Shown: positions 50,500 to 63,208 of the stretch, in pieces
Layout of the letters: the number at the start of each line of letters is the position of its first letter
Position numbering within the stretch: the stretch's first letter is position 1
NCBI RefSeq assembly: GCF_963675165.1
Contig: NC_087385.1
Span: 1,984,501-2,048,500, forward strand
Direction of reading: 5' to 3'
DNA from: Halichondria panicea
Taxonomy: Eukaryota; Porifera; Demospongiae; Suberitida; Halichondriidae
Length of the DNA: 64,000 bases
Notes under the pieces: model-generated
The model's database searches: none
Seen by the model: the letters and a program-made list of their open reading frames with translations, nothing else
Told to the model about the DNA's origin: nothing
Made by a program: the position numbers and the translations under genes

Positions 50500-53400
50500 A
50501 TGCCTAAGCAGGCAAAGTATGGCAACAATAAAGAGGTAGAAAGTGAGTTTTAGACTGCTTTAAATATTAGCACCTGTCTTTATACATGAATCCCACCCTC
50601 CAGGACTGAAGGGACAACGCAAAAAGGCACAGGACAAGGGTGACATCACCGAGGAGGCCAAGATATGCAACACCATTGGAGAGCTCTATGCTGAAGACGG
50701 TAGTGATAGTCCAACCGACATGCACTGTCAATCTGCATTCTGATCTAAAGCTTGTGTATATACATGTACATGTATGGTGTTCAGCCTTCCCATTTTACCA
50801 ACCATTGTTTCTTGGGATATTAAATCAAAACTCAAGATATTAGTGTGGTTCATGCAGTCACTGACGCTCTACAAATGTACATGTGTTCCCCTCCCATAGG
50901 AGACCACAGTCATGCCTTGGTCTACCATCAGACGGAGCTGTCCCTGTCCGAGGGGGGTGGGGACCAACTGGGGGCGGCCATTGCCCATCGGAGGATAGGG
51001 GAGTGTCACTGTGAGATGGGCAACTATCGTGAGGCTCTCTCACATCAAAACAAACACTTGGAGATCTCAAAACAACTAGGTCAGTGGTCACTTATTGTAT
51101 GTATGTATGTACATTGCTGTTAGATTTTTTCTCAGACATTTATTACCCGAGGTGTGTGAGGCGACCACGGGTATAGTAGTCCGTTGGTTTGTTTATGACC
51201 TCATCTGAGTCTGCTTACCTAGCTGCCATAGCAGCATAGATAGTCTCCATACAACAAGTTATTAGTTAAGCAGATAAAGCTTTGTTTTCATATAAAAGTG
51301 ATAAGAAGCTTGAACTTGCACGTTGTCTAGCTCTACACGCACGCAACCTTTATTCGAGGAGGAAGATCTACATGTTTACAGCTGAAGTGATCCTTTACCA
51401 GGATCAGCGGCTCTATTAGTTGCTAGAATACTCCTCTGGTTTTTATAGATCTACTATTAAGCACTTCAGTGCTAGGTTATCAGGCATTTTTTCTTCCTGT
51501 ACTTCATTTTCACTACCAGGTGACCCTCTATATTACAGCCTGGTTTATACATGTAGGCTCCAATATCTCCGTAGCATACAACCAATTTTGGTTTGCCAAG
51601 GGGTGGCCGCTATATTATATCACATCCAGGTAATCTGGCGGAGGAACAGAGAGCATTAGCCACATTGGGACGGACTTACTTTGTCCACTCACAGTCCGAG
51701 CTCGAGAAGGGTGGAGAGAAAGTAACAAAGCTGCTCAGACAAGCATCACTAGGGTACCAACGCAGCTTGGATGTGTGCGACAAGCTGATTGGTCAGATTT
51801 CCGATCGAGAGGTGTTGGAAATGAAGTCCCGTCTCTACCTCAACCTCGGTCTCGTGTATGAGATTCAGTCTGATACGAGAGAAGCTCGCAAGTTCATGGA
51901 AAAGGCTCTCTCCATTGGCAAGTGAGTGGCTGGGCTTGGTTTAAGCGTAGTTGGCCAAATTATGAGTATTCATGCACAGTACAATGTACTTGTAGTACGT
52001 ACATATAAGTATCTTCTATATTTGCACCGTACACTGTGAAATGTTAGGTTAGGTTAGGATATGTAAAAGGCAGTGATGAATATAGAACAACATCCAATTT
52101 GAGATACTAAGTTGCACATTTACTGACTTGCCTCTAGCTTTACCTTGTACACTTACTTTGAGCCTGAACATGATTAATTGAAGAGTCAATAGATTGATAT
52201 CATGATGTATTCAACAAATCTACAGGGAGCTGGGCCACTCCAGTACCGTATTTAAGTGTCAATTTGACTTGGGGTCGCTTCATCTAAGAGAGCACCATCC
52301 CTCATTAGCCCTCGGCTGTCTCAGGGAGGCAGCAAAGGTTGCTAGAGATAAAAGGAATCAGCAGTGGGAGGCAGAGGTCCTCAGGGAAATGGGACAAGTG
52401 AGTGTGTGGATATAGAGTGGCAGTAGCTTCTGTGGGTGTACACTACATTGTATGAGTGTGTGGATATAGAGTGGCAGTAGCTTCTGTGGGGTTACATTAC
52501 ATTGTGTGAGTGTGTGGATATAGAGTGGCAGTAGCTTCTGTGGGGTTACATTACATTGTATGAGTGTGTGGATATAGAGTGGCAGTAGCTTCTGTGGGGT
52601 TACATTACATTGTAATGTAATCAGAGCTGATACCGTGTAGGTAGGACAAGGTGCATTACCGTATAGCGTGACATTTTCGAGGGGCTTACATTTTCGCTGT
52701 TTTCGTGGGTTAGCACTCCTACACAAAAATTAAGTACACCAACATTTTAAAGTTATGCGCTATAACGTGCAGAGATTAAAGGCGTGGCTTCCGGACGCAG
52801 TCAACCCACAAAATTTATTCGACGAAATGCTATTCAAATGCCTCAAAAAGTTCGCACTATATGGTGCATACAAGTACATGTGCATTGCATACTATGACTG
52901 CCCATAATCTTCGATCATTACACAAGCTGTAGGGGCAAAAATCATAATAATTATTTGGTTGAGCATTCTGACTTCTCGGGAAGTTACATCACAATTGTTG
53001 ATCTCGTACTCAGGCTTTTGCTCAGCTGGGTGACTTTGAGAACGCCAAGTCCTTGTTCAAGAAGGTGGCGTCCATGACTAAAGTGCAGCTGGAGGAGAGT
53101 GATGCAGAGCAGCTACTGGATGACCTCAGGGCAGGTGAGGGGAATGGGGTCAATTATAAAGCTCCACTGGAGGTACATACATTGCATAGTAGCCACCACT
53201 GACTGTTACTGGAAATGAATTCCTGTCCTGCTACAATTTCTATCAACCGCCCTAGGCATACACGTAGCATCACGTACATGTACATGTGTGCAATTTTTGG
53301 ATTTGCAATGTAGGCAGATCATCTCGTATCGTCTATCAGCAGACGAGTGTTTGTGTAAAGTCACTGTTCCCATCCAGTGCGCAAGATCCTCCATTATTCC

Positions 53401-56400
53401 GCTGAGGTTGAGAGGGTGGAGTGTGCGAGTGAGAGGCTGGCCCTCTACGACAAACTGGGGGACCTCTGTTGTGGAGTGAGGGCTTTCCCAACAGCTGTCA
53501 AGTTTTATGGGCGACAGGTGAACTCAGCAAGAACTCGTGTAGAAACTTGTCGTTTATGTCTTTAGCTAGTGTGGATACTACGTAACTGAGTATTGATTCC
53601 CTATGCTATTACTACCCAAACACAATGGAGTGTACTAGTCGTTTGCTGTTACGTACAGATACAGTGTACATGTATGTACCTGCTGAGTCGATTGCCAATA
53701 TCTTACAACTTGCACATGTATGTAGCATTCATAAATATTCGTTGTAGAGACTTATCATATGTGATTTCATACTTGTTTGATTGTCTCACTCTACCATATC
53801 AACATTACCCCCTCCGGCTCCTCTCTTCAGCTGAGTCTGGCTGAATCGCAGGGTCTGGAGCCCAAGCAGCTGTCCCCTATCTACGTGTCCCTGGCCCGCA
53901 CTCACACTGACTGTGGCCAATTCTCTCAGGCACTGCTCTATTACCACAAGGAACTGAACTTGTGGAAAGGCAACATTATTGAGGTGCATACCATATTGCC
54001 ATATCTGAATAAGCACCTGTCCTCGATTGGACGTCATGGTCTGATAAGACCTGGCTCTCTCATTTGTTTAAACGCCTCAATACGACAATGGATGATCAAA
54101 CAATGCAGGGTGTCATACAGGGGGGGAAAGGGGGGATATCCCCCCCCTACCTCCAATTTCCCCCCCTTTCAATTATGACTGAGTGTCCATAGCTGGGTAT
54201 TGAAATAACAGTTGACCTTTTTTTAGCAACATTTTCTGGTTACTTTTCTCACTTCCCCCCTCTACTTCAAAATCCTGTATGACACCCTGCAATGTATACG
54301 CTTTCTGGTTGACCATAGCTTCACATGATTTTGATACATACATACTTAATAGCATATTCGCATCACTTTATTTAATCCAGAAAATACACCATACACTCCT
54401 CCCCCTAGGAGTGCGACACTTGGTGCAGTATAGCAAAGGTGAACCTAGCAGCTAGTCACGACTTCAAAACAGTGTTGGATGCTTACAAGAAGGCGTACTC
54501 TCTAGCTGAGAAAGGAGGCAGTGCCAAGAGACAGGTGGGTGGGGTCAAGAGATAGTTGGGTGGTGTGCAGTTGTAGCTTGTGGCATGGGTAATCGTTTTA
54601 ATTATCATGCAGTAAACTACATGATTGTACTTGTCCCCTTTGGTTTTAACGAGCATGTTGGCTTTAATTACCTCATTAGCCACTTCTGGAACTCGAAGCA
54701 AATTGAGAGTATAAAAAGAGCTGCTGTGAACGTGATCTTTAACCCTAAATGTTTCATTCAAGCTCTTATCTCCTGCGCAAGAGCGCTCAAACACATGTTA
54801 AACACCCCAAATAGCATGCCCAATACCTACATGGGAGGGGAATACATTCCTGGTGGTTTTTTTCTTGGCAACCAGAGCAGTAACCACATAACTGACAATA
54901 AATCAAAGCTCAAGGTAAGTGCGCAAATCAGGCCATGCACAATAGAGTAAAATTTGTTCAGCTCCAGGTCAGTTACAGTAACCCTCCAGTAAGGTTTCTG
55001 GAAGAGTTAGAAAGCTCGCTTCCATTCATGAAGTAATAATACACGATCGAGACCACACAATTTGGTAAAGTCGACGAAGATGAGTTTGAAAGAGAAATTG
55101 TGTGAATCAATGAATTTAAAAAACTCCTCCCATCAGGGTTGTCGTATAGGTGCATGAACACCATCGTTTGTTACATCCTCATCATCTCAATCTGTTGGCT
55201 CCTCTGACTGTTGCTCAGGTTGCACGGCACCATCAATCTCACTATAATTTATTACACTCAACCATTTACACCCTCAAAGAAAAAATACCTGAGCTCGCCG
55301 GATCTTTGCTGAATGTACTCTACCATAATTACGGCACTGTAATAATAGTGACATTATGTTGTGTCCACAAAATTAAATTACTTCTTCACCAGCACTTTCG
55401 TGGCAGTCCTACGACATGACCTGAACTACGTGTTCACTTGTAGATTATTCTCGATCTATATAGATACACATGCAGTATAGAATACCAACTTTAATACCCA
55501 GTCCATATAAATAGGCAGGTTTATGTCATTGCAAATACGTTTGTGAGTAGCTGGCGATTGAAAAACTTGACCAGTACGTGTCACGACACTGCAAATAAAC
55601 ATAATAGGCATGAATTAAATTAATTTAACACCTTCACTCGACAGTATATGACTCCACACTTTTATATATAAAGGTATCTGTTAGTGCCGCCGTACATGTA
55701 GTATTTTATTTTACTATTGATCTGGGTGTAAAAATCGGAGAGAGAATTTCATTCAATTATCTAGTGTAATGCCTCCCTCCTGGACAATGTAGGTATCTCT
55801 GTGTAAGTCTGTCTTGAAGCACTGTAAAGGTGTGCCCGACTATCGCTCGTGGGAGAGCCGACTGGCTAGTCTGGTGACGGCCCACCCCGGTCTAGACGGG
55901 GAAACTAGCTCCGAGAGTGAGGAGGAAAGTCAGCCGGGGGATAGGTCCTCCTCTGAACCACCACCCTCACCACCTTCCTCTGGTGAGAGTCTTTTGAACT
56001 TACAATTTTTGCATGCTTTTAATATTTCCGTACTTCAGGTGAATTAAGAGCACAATATCACACTTGATTTTGGTGGATTACAATTTTTCATACACATCGT
56101 CCGGTGCATTAATTGTTTAGCAACGCCTAACTACATGACTTGTGTATCTGTAAACAATCATTGCCCGCCCCCTCATTCCACATCCAGAATCTGAGGAGGA
56201 TGACAGTCCGCTCCTCACTGCCCAGACCAGGGGGGCCACCACCGGAGTAGCTGTCAGGAAGAAATCCAGGGTAGGTATACTTTGTCTTTTGGAATGCAAA
56301 ATGTACTGTGCAGTTCAATACACAGGGTACGTGTATAAGTGTGTTTGTGCTTTGCCTAGCCTTTGTGTTACTGTGTCCGTTGATTATGTGCAATCCTCTG

Positions 56401-59400
56401 TTCTAGTGGATGCCTCTAAAGGAAGCGAGTACAGTGATGTGCATGATCCCTTGTTCTTTGTTTGCTCCAGGTGAACAAGCGGAATGAGAAGGGGGAGACT
56501 CTACTCCATATGGCTGCTATAGACGGCAATGCTGCACTAGTCAAACAGCTGGCAAAAGAGGTAAGCTACAACAATCAATGTTCTCAAGTGTAAAAACAAT
56601 CAAAATACACATGTAGGTGCAGTAGCAGGGTACTGTAGACTAGTCACAACAGTGTACCTGCAGTAGCCAGCATTGTTTACATACCGTACTACCGCCATTG
56701 TGAGACCATTTATAGCCAATGACCACCTCTCTATCTTAACAGCTCGGTACTGTCCCTATAACGCTCACACTCTAGATTTTTACCTTCCTACAAAACTGAC
56801 CAGCTCTGCAGACGTCAATACAGTCAAGTCTGTATTCTGTCTCTAAGCATTCTATTTCTATAGGGTGCAGAAGTGAATGTTCGTGATCACTGTGGTTGGA
56901 CCCCTCTGCATGAGGCGTGTAACCATGGTTACCTGGAGGTGGTTCGGACTTTGCTAGACCATGGGGCAACCATCAACGACCCTGGAGGTGCTCACTGTGG
57001 AGGGGTGACCCCTCTCATTGATGCAGTAATTAATGGTCATGTGGAGGTAGTGAGGCTACTGGTGGACAGAGGAGCCGACCTTAGCATCAGGAATTCAGAG
57101 GTACAGTAGTATACTGCGCATGCATGCCTGCCTGACTTTTTGCCAAGTGCTGTGAGTGCATTGCTACTCATGCTAAAAAAAACTAGTGTGCCAGTGGTTG
57201 CAAGGTTTGTTTCTGGGGCTTGCCGAATTAGAGGGACCTCCCGGGGAGCTAAGTCTTAAACCCATTAGAAAACGTGTACCAATGATTGTATATGGTGTAG
57301 CTAGCTATCCATGTTGTACGTACATGTCTGATAAATGTATCATACTGTATGAGATTTGATATACTGCTCTCTCTCTCTCTCTCTCTTAGGGTCACACTGC
57401 TCTCTCTGTGGTGATAGAAAAGCTTTCCTCTGACTCACAATATGACCTTCGTGATGAGCACATAACGATCAGGGACATCCTCAAAACAGTGGGCAGACCA
57501 GACAATGCCATACAGAGGGCAAAGGTCGATTTACAAAAGGGCAAGAGAGCTACTTCAAAAGCACATGTATGTAGCAGTTGAGCCTATTTTTAGCATGACT
57601 GTGCTATTCAGTTCTATTTGTAAAACCGCTTGAATGTTGTTTAAAGTGTGCAGTGTATTTGCCTGCTTTGTCATTACAGTACTTCTACAGCCACACATAC
57701 GTATACACATGTACCAAGCACTACAAATACTTTAATTTCCCCAAGGATCTCTCTTTACCTACTATATTTTATGCTGCTTAACTCTCTATAAATATTATTT
57801 CTACACAGTCTAGAAGAGAAGCTATGAGTTCCCGACTAACTGATCGCACTGGGGCTGGTGTGCTCTACAGTAGTGACGAAGAGGACGCTCCACTCTCTAA
57901 ACTGTCCAATCCCTTTGAGCCGTTCACAGTAGATAGTTCGTTACAGAGCCCAGACTCTCAGCCCGACCCCTCTAGACTGAGCGAGGAGACCAACCAGACA
58001 AGCCCTGTCTCACACAAGAAAGGAGTTTTCAACCCTATGGGTCAGGTTGAGATTCCCGCCCTTTTATCAGCTGAGGAAGACTGTGAAGAAATGAGCACTC
58101 TCAACGATCTACCGGTGATTGATGGCTGGTTGGTGGACGATATGATACATCCCCCTCCTGCTAAGAGGACGAAACAAAAGAGTGGATTCGATTCTGAGAA
58201 GGAAGGTGCCGTTCGATTGGAGTCTGCCTTAGGGAGGAGAAAAGGAAGTCAGTTGAGGTTAAATAAGACACACTCGAATCAGAGGTCTGCCACTAGTGAC
58301 AGTCACTTATCAAGTGCACACAGGGTTAAAGAAACACATGGTAAAAATCATGCTGTTCACTTTGAAGATGATATTCTGTATGACGATGTGATGTTTAATG
58401 AAGACTTTGGTGCATCTGTATCTACGCAACAACCAATCGTAAACGACCACAGCCGTCAACTTTCATCGAGTGCTACTTCTCTACATTCCTCCATTTATCA
58501 TCGAGCTGACCGCGCTCTGTACTCAGGCTCAGGCCCTCTTCGTGTGAAAGTACGCATCGACTCAAAGTCCCACCTAATACCTTGTCCCAGGTGTGTTTGT
58601 GTTTAGCTATAGTTTGTGTACTCTGTCATTTGTATTTCCTTGACAGGAGACTCCCGGATGGTAGTGAGCCGACTATTGAGTGGTTAGTGAAACAAGCTAC
58701 AGAGAGGTACTACGCACAAGAAGGGGTTCGTCCTGAACTCACTCTGACTACACTGGATGGTGCACTCCTGGGATTGTCTGATGCCATTGAACATGTGCTG
58801 GGCCCCAACGAGGAAGTGGTGGGTGTGGTCAAACAGTGGCTCCTCCCACCTCTACCAGAGAGGTATGAGGTGGCATGTAGGAGCCAACAAAAACGTGAGT
58901 AAACGTAGTGTTGCTTTGTCGTAAGATCAAAGGCTTTCGTGTGTATGTAGGTGAAGGGTTTTGTAAGATAACCCTAGAAGTTACGTGATTTGAGTGTTAC
59001 TGTTGTCTGTAAATATCCTTTTCATCCTCAATTTTTTTTGTAATTACAAGCCCCCAGTCTACTGTCTCTGTAAATATATCTCATGCCTTTGTACAGTATA
59101 CTATTACATGTTACAATTATAGCTTTATTGCTTCTAAAGTAGTTAAAGACGACCAGACACACACACACCCACACACACCCACACACATGCACATGCACAT
59201 GCACAGAGCCACACAAGTGGGTCCTCTCCCATCTCCAATCCCATCCCAACCTAGCCACCTTTGACCTCTCTGACCACACCCTATGTCTCGCCCACTATGG
59301 ACCACTGTTCCGGGCACTACAAGGGCAGACCTCCCTCACCACCCTCTCACTGTCTGGTAACAGAGTGAAGGATAAGGGAATGAAACACCTCACTTCTGCT

Positions 59401-61644
59401 CTGACTAGTCACAGTAACCTGCAGTCATTGGACCTCTCGTGTACAGCTATAACCTCTCAGGTATACAATGTAGAGCTAGCCTCCACTGCTACATAATTGT
59501 AATCGTAGTCTATTTAATGTACTGATAAATACAAGGAAAATGTATTACCGTAGTGCTAGAAGTATAATTTATAATTATGCTAGCATAAAATATTGCATTT
59601 TGGACAATTATAAGGATACGAAAACGTTATGCGATATGACAGGCACTCGCATAAATAGCTGTATCATGCTAGCACTATACGGCATATTTTTTTGTGCTCT
59701 GAAATGACTGACCCTATCCCCTCAGGGCATTGAGGAGCTTGCCATGGGTGAGTGGGCTAAGTTGAGAATTTTAAACTTGAGCTACAACAGTTTGGGAGCG
59801 GCCAGTGGGTTCAGCATCGGTCGACTGTTGGACAAGACTAGAGAGCTACAAGAGCTATTCCTGGAGCATTGTGGACTGTCCAGTCTGACACTGCAACCCA
59901 ATTCTGGCCTGTTGGAGAGTGTTAAGAGTGAGTGGGTGTGTTTAGGGGTCGCCTCTGGAGATTGTTTTGACCAAACTAGCTTGTTGACCTGGGACACCTG
60001 TACAGCTTTCACTATTATTGATGCAACCATCTCATCTACAAGCCTTAATACAATAATTTTTATGAAGTACTCATTGATTGACTGACCACTGTATTACATT
60101 CTGCACATTGTACAGAGAGTGCCTAAATGTATTTTAAGTGGTAGTAATTGCAGCATTCCGTTGAACTCTCTCGAGATTCTCTCCTTTTATTTTTATACCG
60201 TACTTAGTCTATACGTATGTACATGCACCTGTACACATGATTGTACATGTATGCAGTGAAATCAGTTTTAATTGTGGTAATTCGTGTCATCAGGTAGCCA
60301 ATATTTGGCTACCCAAGTGGTGACCAAAATAAACAAGTTATTCATACAGATTTGTCTGGTCTTCGGTCTCTATCTGCTGCTGATAATGATTTGGAAGTGT
60401 GTGGTGTGTCAGCCCTCATCTCTGCACTACCCGGAGGGCTCACCAGACTAAACCTATCTGGTACCTGTAGGCACACGTCTATCGTACAGGCCCTACAGCA
60501 ATCCACACAGGAGTTTAGTGAGGTGATCGAGTGCATGTAATGTTTGTTAATGGCAACAATAATTATATCTAGCAATACCAAATGAATGTCTAATACACAA
60601 ACTGTTTCAAGCATCAGTTGTGGTCTACACAATTTGTTTACAGCAAATCCCCTATCAATTGTTTGTATACTAAATATGTATCTATAAAATATTATAGTTT
60701 CAAGTTCACATGAAAAGCAATCACCAGTAACTACATACTCCTCCATAACAACATAATTATGCTATAACCTCACAGATCTCAAAACAACTTGAAGCTCTAG
60801 ACCTCTCCCACTGCTCAGTAAAGGATTCCTGCCTGCCTAGTCTAGTAGCCATTTTGGAGGGGTGTGTGGTCTTGAAGGAGCTCCGGTTGGCTGGTCTCTT
60901 TGGTGGCAACGTGCAGCCTCTGTGTAGGTGTGCTACATTGTTTTGTGTAATAATTATATGTTAATTATGATGCGGCCTGTCTCTGAAGTATCTCATTCGT
61001 TAGGAACTCCGTAAAAGTATGGTGACATGCGTGGCAGCAAAAAATTCCGTATTTTCAATACATGTACATATAACATTGTATGCATAGCCTTAACCTAATT
61101 GCCATATCCATGCTACAGTATTTGATCCTCGGTCCCTGTGCCTACAGTACTTACCCACCCACCTTAGTGTTTGAGGCTTAAAAAAACGAAATTGTCAGCT
61201 CTAATTTTGTGAACGCCTTCGAAGAGTGAGCTTGGATTGCAATTGTGTGTATTCAATTAGTTAACATTATATCGCTGACCGTGTGTTATATCCCCATGCA
61301 GGTATCTCTCCTTGCCGACTCTGAGCCCTCACATCCAAACATTGGACCTTGGTGCCTCGAGACTCGGTGGACATGGACTAGAGCAGCTGCTATCAGCTCT
61401 CGCTCACAGGAGAAGGTTTCTATCTGGCATCTATCAGAACTCAATTAAACTATCTCTCTGTCATTGTGGAATCGAAGCTCCCTTGCCAGTAATAGATGGC
61501 AGCAATGTTGCGGTTGCTACAAATTCGTCAATGTTTCTTAAAGCAAAGCAATCTTGTTCGGACAAATTTGTAGTGATGTTGGAATTATTTGGCAATAACA
61601 ATTTAGGTAAAACTCATCTAAAGTCATGGACTCAATTTAGTTAA
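50500..61644 (+). CDS. TONSL: TONSL (Tonsoku-like), complete
   Basis: Exons: 50500-50542, 50604-50699, 50900-51079, 51630-51921, 52226-52397, 53014-53134, 53378-53517, 53831-53983, 54409-54534, 55793-55982, 56188-56270, 56471-56560, 56864-57100, 57390-57566, 57809-58590, 58647-58894, 59207-59460, 59726-59927, 60350-60522, 60776-60927, 61302-61644. All phases agree; 1,417 residues (human 1,378). TONSL, with MMS22L, reads new histone H4 and loads RAD51 at damaged forks. Domain order matches human: TPR repeats (about 30-440, e.g. [20 protein letters not shown]), an acidic linker (490-515), ankyrin repeats (535-665, [20 protein letters not shown]), a variable linker in exon 15, a ubiquitin-like part (960-1040) and leucine-rich repeats to the C-terminus. 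The ankyrin Trp/Glu/Asn set that contacts H4 in human is kept. AATAAA lies at about 61748. Confidence 0.95.
51141..51400 (+). repeat. Helitron-like repeat fragment in TONSL intron 3
   Basis: TTACCCGAGGTGTGTGAGG and the following CACGGGTATAGTAGTCCG match the 5' part of the family at 25777; the GCTGAAGTGATCC segment is retained. The 3' hairpin and CTAG are missing. Confidence 0.6.
52398..52615 (+). repeat. 54-base minisatellite starting at a TONSL splice donor
   Basis: Four near-identical 54-base units begin at about 52400, 52454, 52508 and 52562, each with GAGTGTGTGGATATAGAGTG and GCAGTAGCTTCTGTGGG. The first unit overlaps the donor of TONSL exon 5 (GTGAGTGTGTGG at 52398). The minus-strand ORF through it is a repeat artefact. 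Confidence 0.9.
52659..52864. mobile_element. MITE, CCGTATAGCG family, degenerate right end
   Basis: The left end CCGTATAGCGTGACATTTTC follows TA. The right end reads GCACTATATGG followed by TG instead of TA, so the copy is older. It lies in TONSL intron 5 between the minisatellite and exon 6. Confidence 0.7.
54106..54289. mobile_element. CAGGGTGTCATACAGG element in TONSL intron 8
   Basis: The ends CAGGGTGTCATACAGG and CCTGTATGACACCCTG are perfect inverted copies. CAATG flanks both sides (54101-54105, 54290-54294), a 5-base duplication. It contains GGGGATATCCCC between G- and C-runs, in inverted orientation relative to the copy at 44065. Confidence 0.88.
54535..55792. other. TONSL intron 9, no recognised feature
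   Basis: At 1.26 kb this is the longest TONSL intron. ORFs at 54585-54950 and 55150-55419 are not recognised, and the exons on both sides join in phase 0 without them. No inverted-repeat element was found. Confidence 0.45.
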
Positions 61645-61847
61645 TTACTAAAATTTTTATGTATTCATAAAATCTAATTAATAACAGTGATACATCACGC
61701 GATGGCAATTAAAATCCAATATTAGTGCTCACCAGGCTCTAATTAAATAAATGACGGCTGCATGCAGCAAGGGCCTAGCCTATATACATTAATAATAAAA
61801 GCATGGGAATGTATAGATCGAGATCATAGACTATAGTTGTGTCCAAA
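61645..61847. other. Intergenic spacer TONSL / PPP1R16-like
   Basis: About 200 AT-rich bases separate the TONSL stop codon from the next start codon on the same strand. AATAAA at about 61748 probably ends TONSL transcripts, leaving about 100 bases for the next promoter. Confidence 0.5.
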
Positions 61848-63208
61848 ATGTCAGCAGAATTATCCCACGAAGAGTTAGTTCGAGAGCTACCTAACCTCGA
61901 GAAACTGAGCAATGCCGCAAGGCAGAAGCTTGCCAAGAAGCGTCGAGTCAAGCAACTCAAGAAATTCCAGGAGCTGCTCCGTATGCAGAGACAGACGAGC
62001 GCTAGTGGTGCTGGGTCTATGCTCAAGAGGCAGAGTCAACCCCTCATCAAGATGGAGAGTGGAGCTGTCTTGAATGACATGGTGGCCAGGAACGATATCA
62101 TTGGAGGTGAGAGAGTGTGTACATGTACATGTGTGTAGTTAGGGTATAAATATGGTAGCCATGCCTTGTGCAGTGATGCGTGTGTGTAGGATGGGCCATG
62201 CACACATTATATCTCAGATCTCTAGTATTGAACTATTGGCGGCCCTTATCGTGTGAATGTGGGTGTGTCACGTACGTACTATAAACAAAAAACTCATTAT
62301 TTTATGCATAGTTATATGTGATCCTGAGCTGGCGTACTGAAGTGTTGCTGCATGTGTTGTCTTGTGGGAGTATTGAACTGTGTGTGGTGCTCTCTATAGT
62401 AGTGTTGGAAATCTTTCAACCTATTAATTTGTCAATTGGAGTCGCTAATATGATCGATCATTACCAGTGGCATTGTCCTTACAGAACTTGTGATCTCTTA
62501 ATTGTCATGATTATTGTGGCAACAGAGCAACCACACGTGTGTCAGTCTGCATTTGTTGTGATTGGTCACTGTGTAATTGTTACAACTATTGTTTCTCTGT
62601 ACCCCTCTCTTCAGCTCAAAAGGCACTTCAAGCCGGGGCTGACCCCAACATCTCTAATGCTGATGGATTGTCCCTGCTCCATAAGGTCAGTCCCTCACAA
62701 TGCTTTATCTTATCACTATTTGCATGCATGGTTACATGTAGAGTAGCCCAATTTGGAAGAAGTGATTCATTGGTGGAGGAATGTATTAATATGCTTAGTT
62801 GCCTGGAACCACTATTACTGAACTACATTTGTTGTGGGCATGTGAATTACTGTTGCTGTGTCATTAGACAGTGTTTTTGTGTTAGGGATTTCCCCTAGTT
62901 AACCTCACGCCTATATACAGTGCTGCATTGATGAATCCCTTCACTCATACACGTACAGTGCTGCATCGATGATGCACTAGAACTGGCAGAGATCCTGATA
63001 GAACACGGTGCGGACATGAATGCCCGGGATGTGGAGGGCTGGACTCCCCTCCATGCTGCTGCTGCCACGGGCAACATCCAGATGATCAACACTCTCATAA
63101 AGGAGGGAGCTAGCCTGGTGGCTATCAACCACAACGACAAGATGCCTATTGACGAGAGTGCAGACACTGATATCAAGTATGTTCTACAGCAGAAGATGTT
63201 GGAGGCAG
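61848..63208 (+). CDS. PPP1R16-like: PPP1R16/MYPT-like ankyrin protein (3' partial)
   Basis: Exons 61848-62106, 62615-62685 and 62959-63208 join in phase and give the first 193 residues; the chain ends in phase 1 at a GTGAGG donor and must continue beyond the window. PPP1R16 and MYPT proteins target protein phosphatase 1 to myosin or membranes. An N-terminal coiled coil rich in Lys/Arg (about 15-55, ARQKLAKKRRVKQLKKFQEL) is followed by ESGAVLNDMVARNDI, which lines up with the stretch after the PP1-docking motif in PPP1R16A/B. Ankyrin repeats follow: AGADPNISNADGLSLLH, CIDDALELAEILIEHGAD, EGWTPLHAAAATGN, then HNDKMPIDE. The RVxF docking motif itself is not recognisable: its place reads PLIKM. 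Start at the ATG at 61848; the frame is open further 5' but without an ATG. Confidence 0.85.

Noticed and set aside
52358..52726. 122-codon minus ORF with repeated [13 protein letters not shown]
   Set aside because: A translation of the 54-base minisatellite; the real gene here is TONSL on the plus strand.
54585..54950. 121-codon plus ORF in TONSL intron 9
   Set aside because: Flanking TONSL exons join in phase without it, and it has no recognisable domain.
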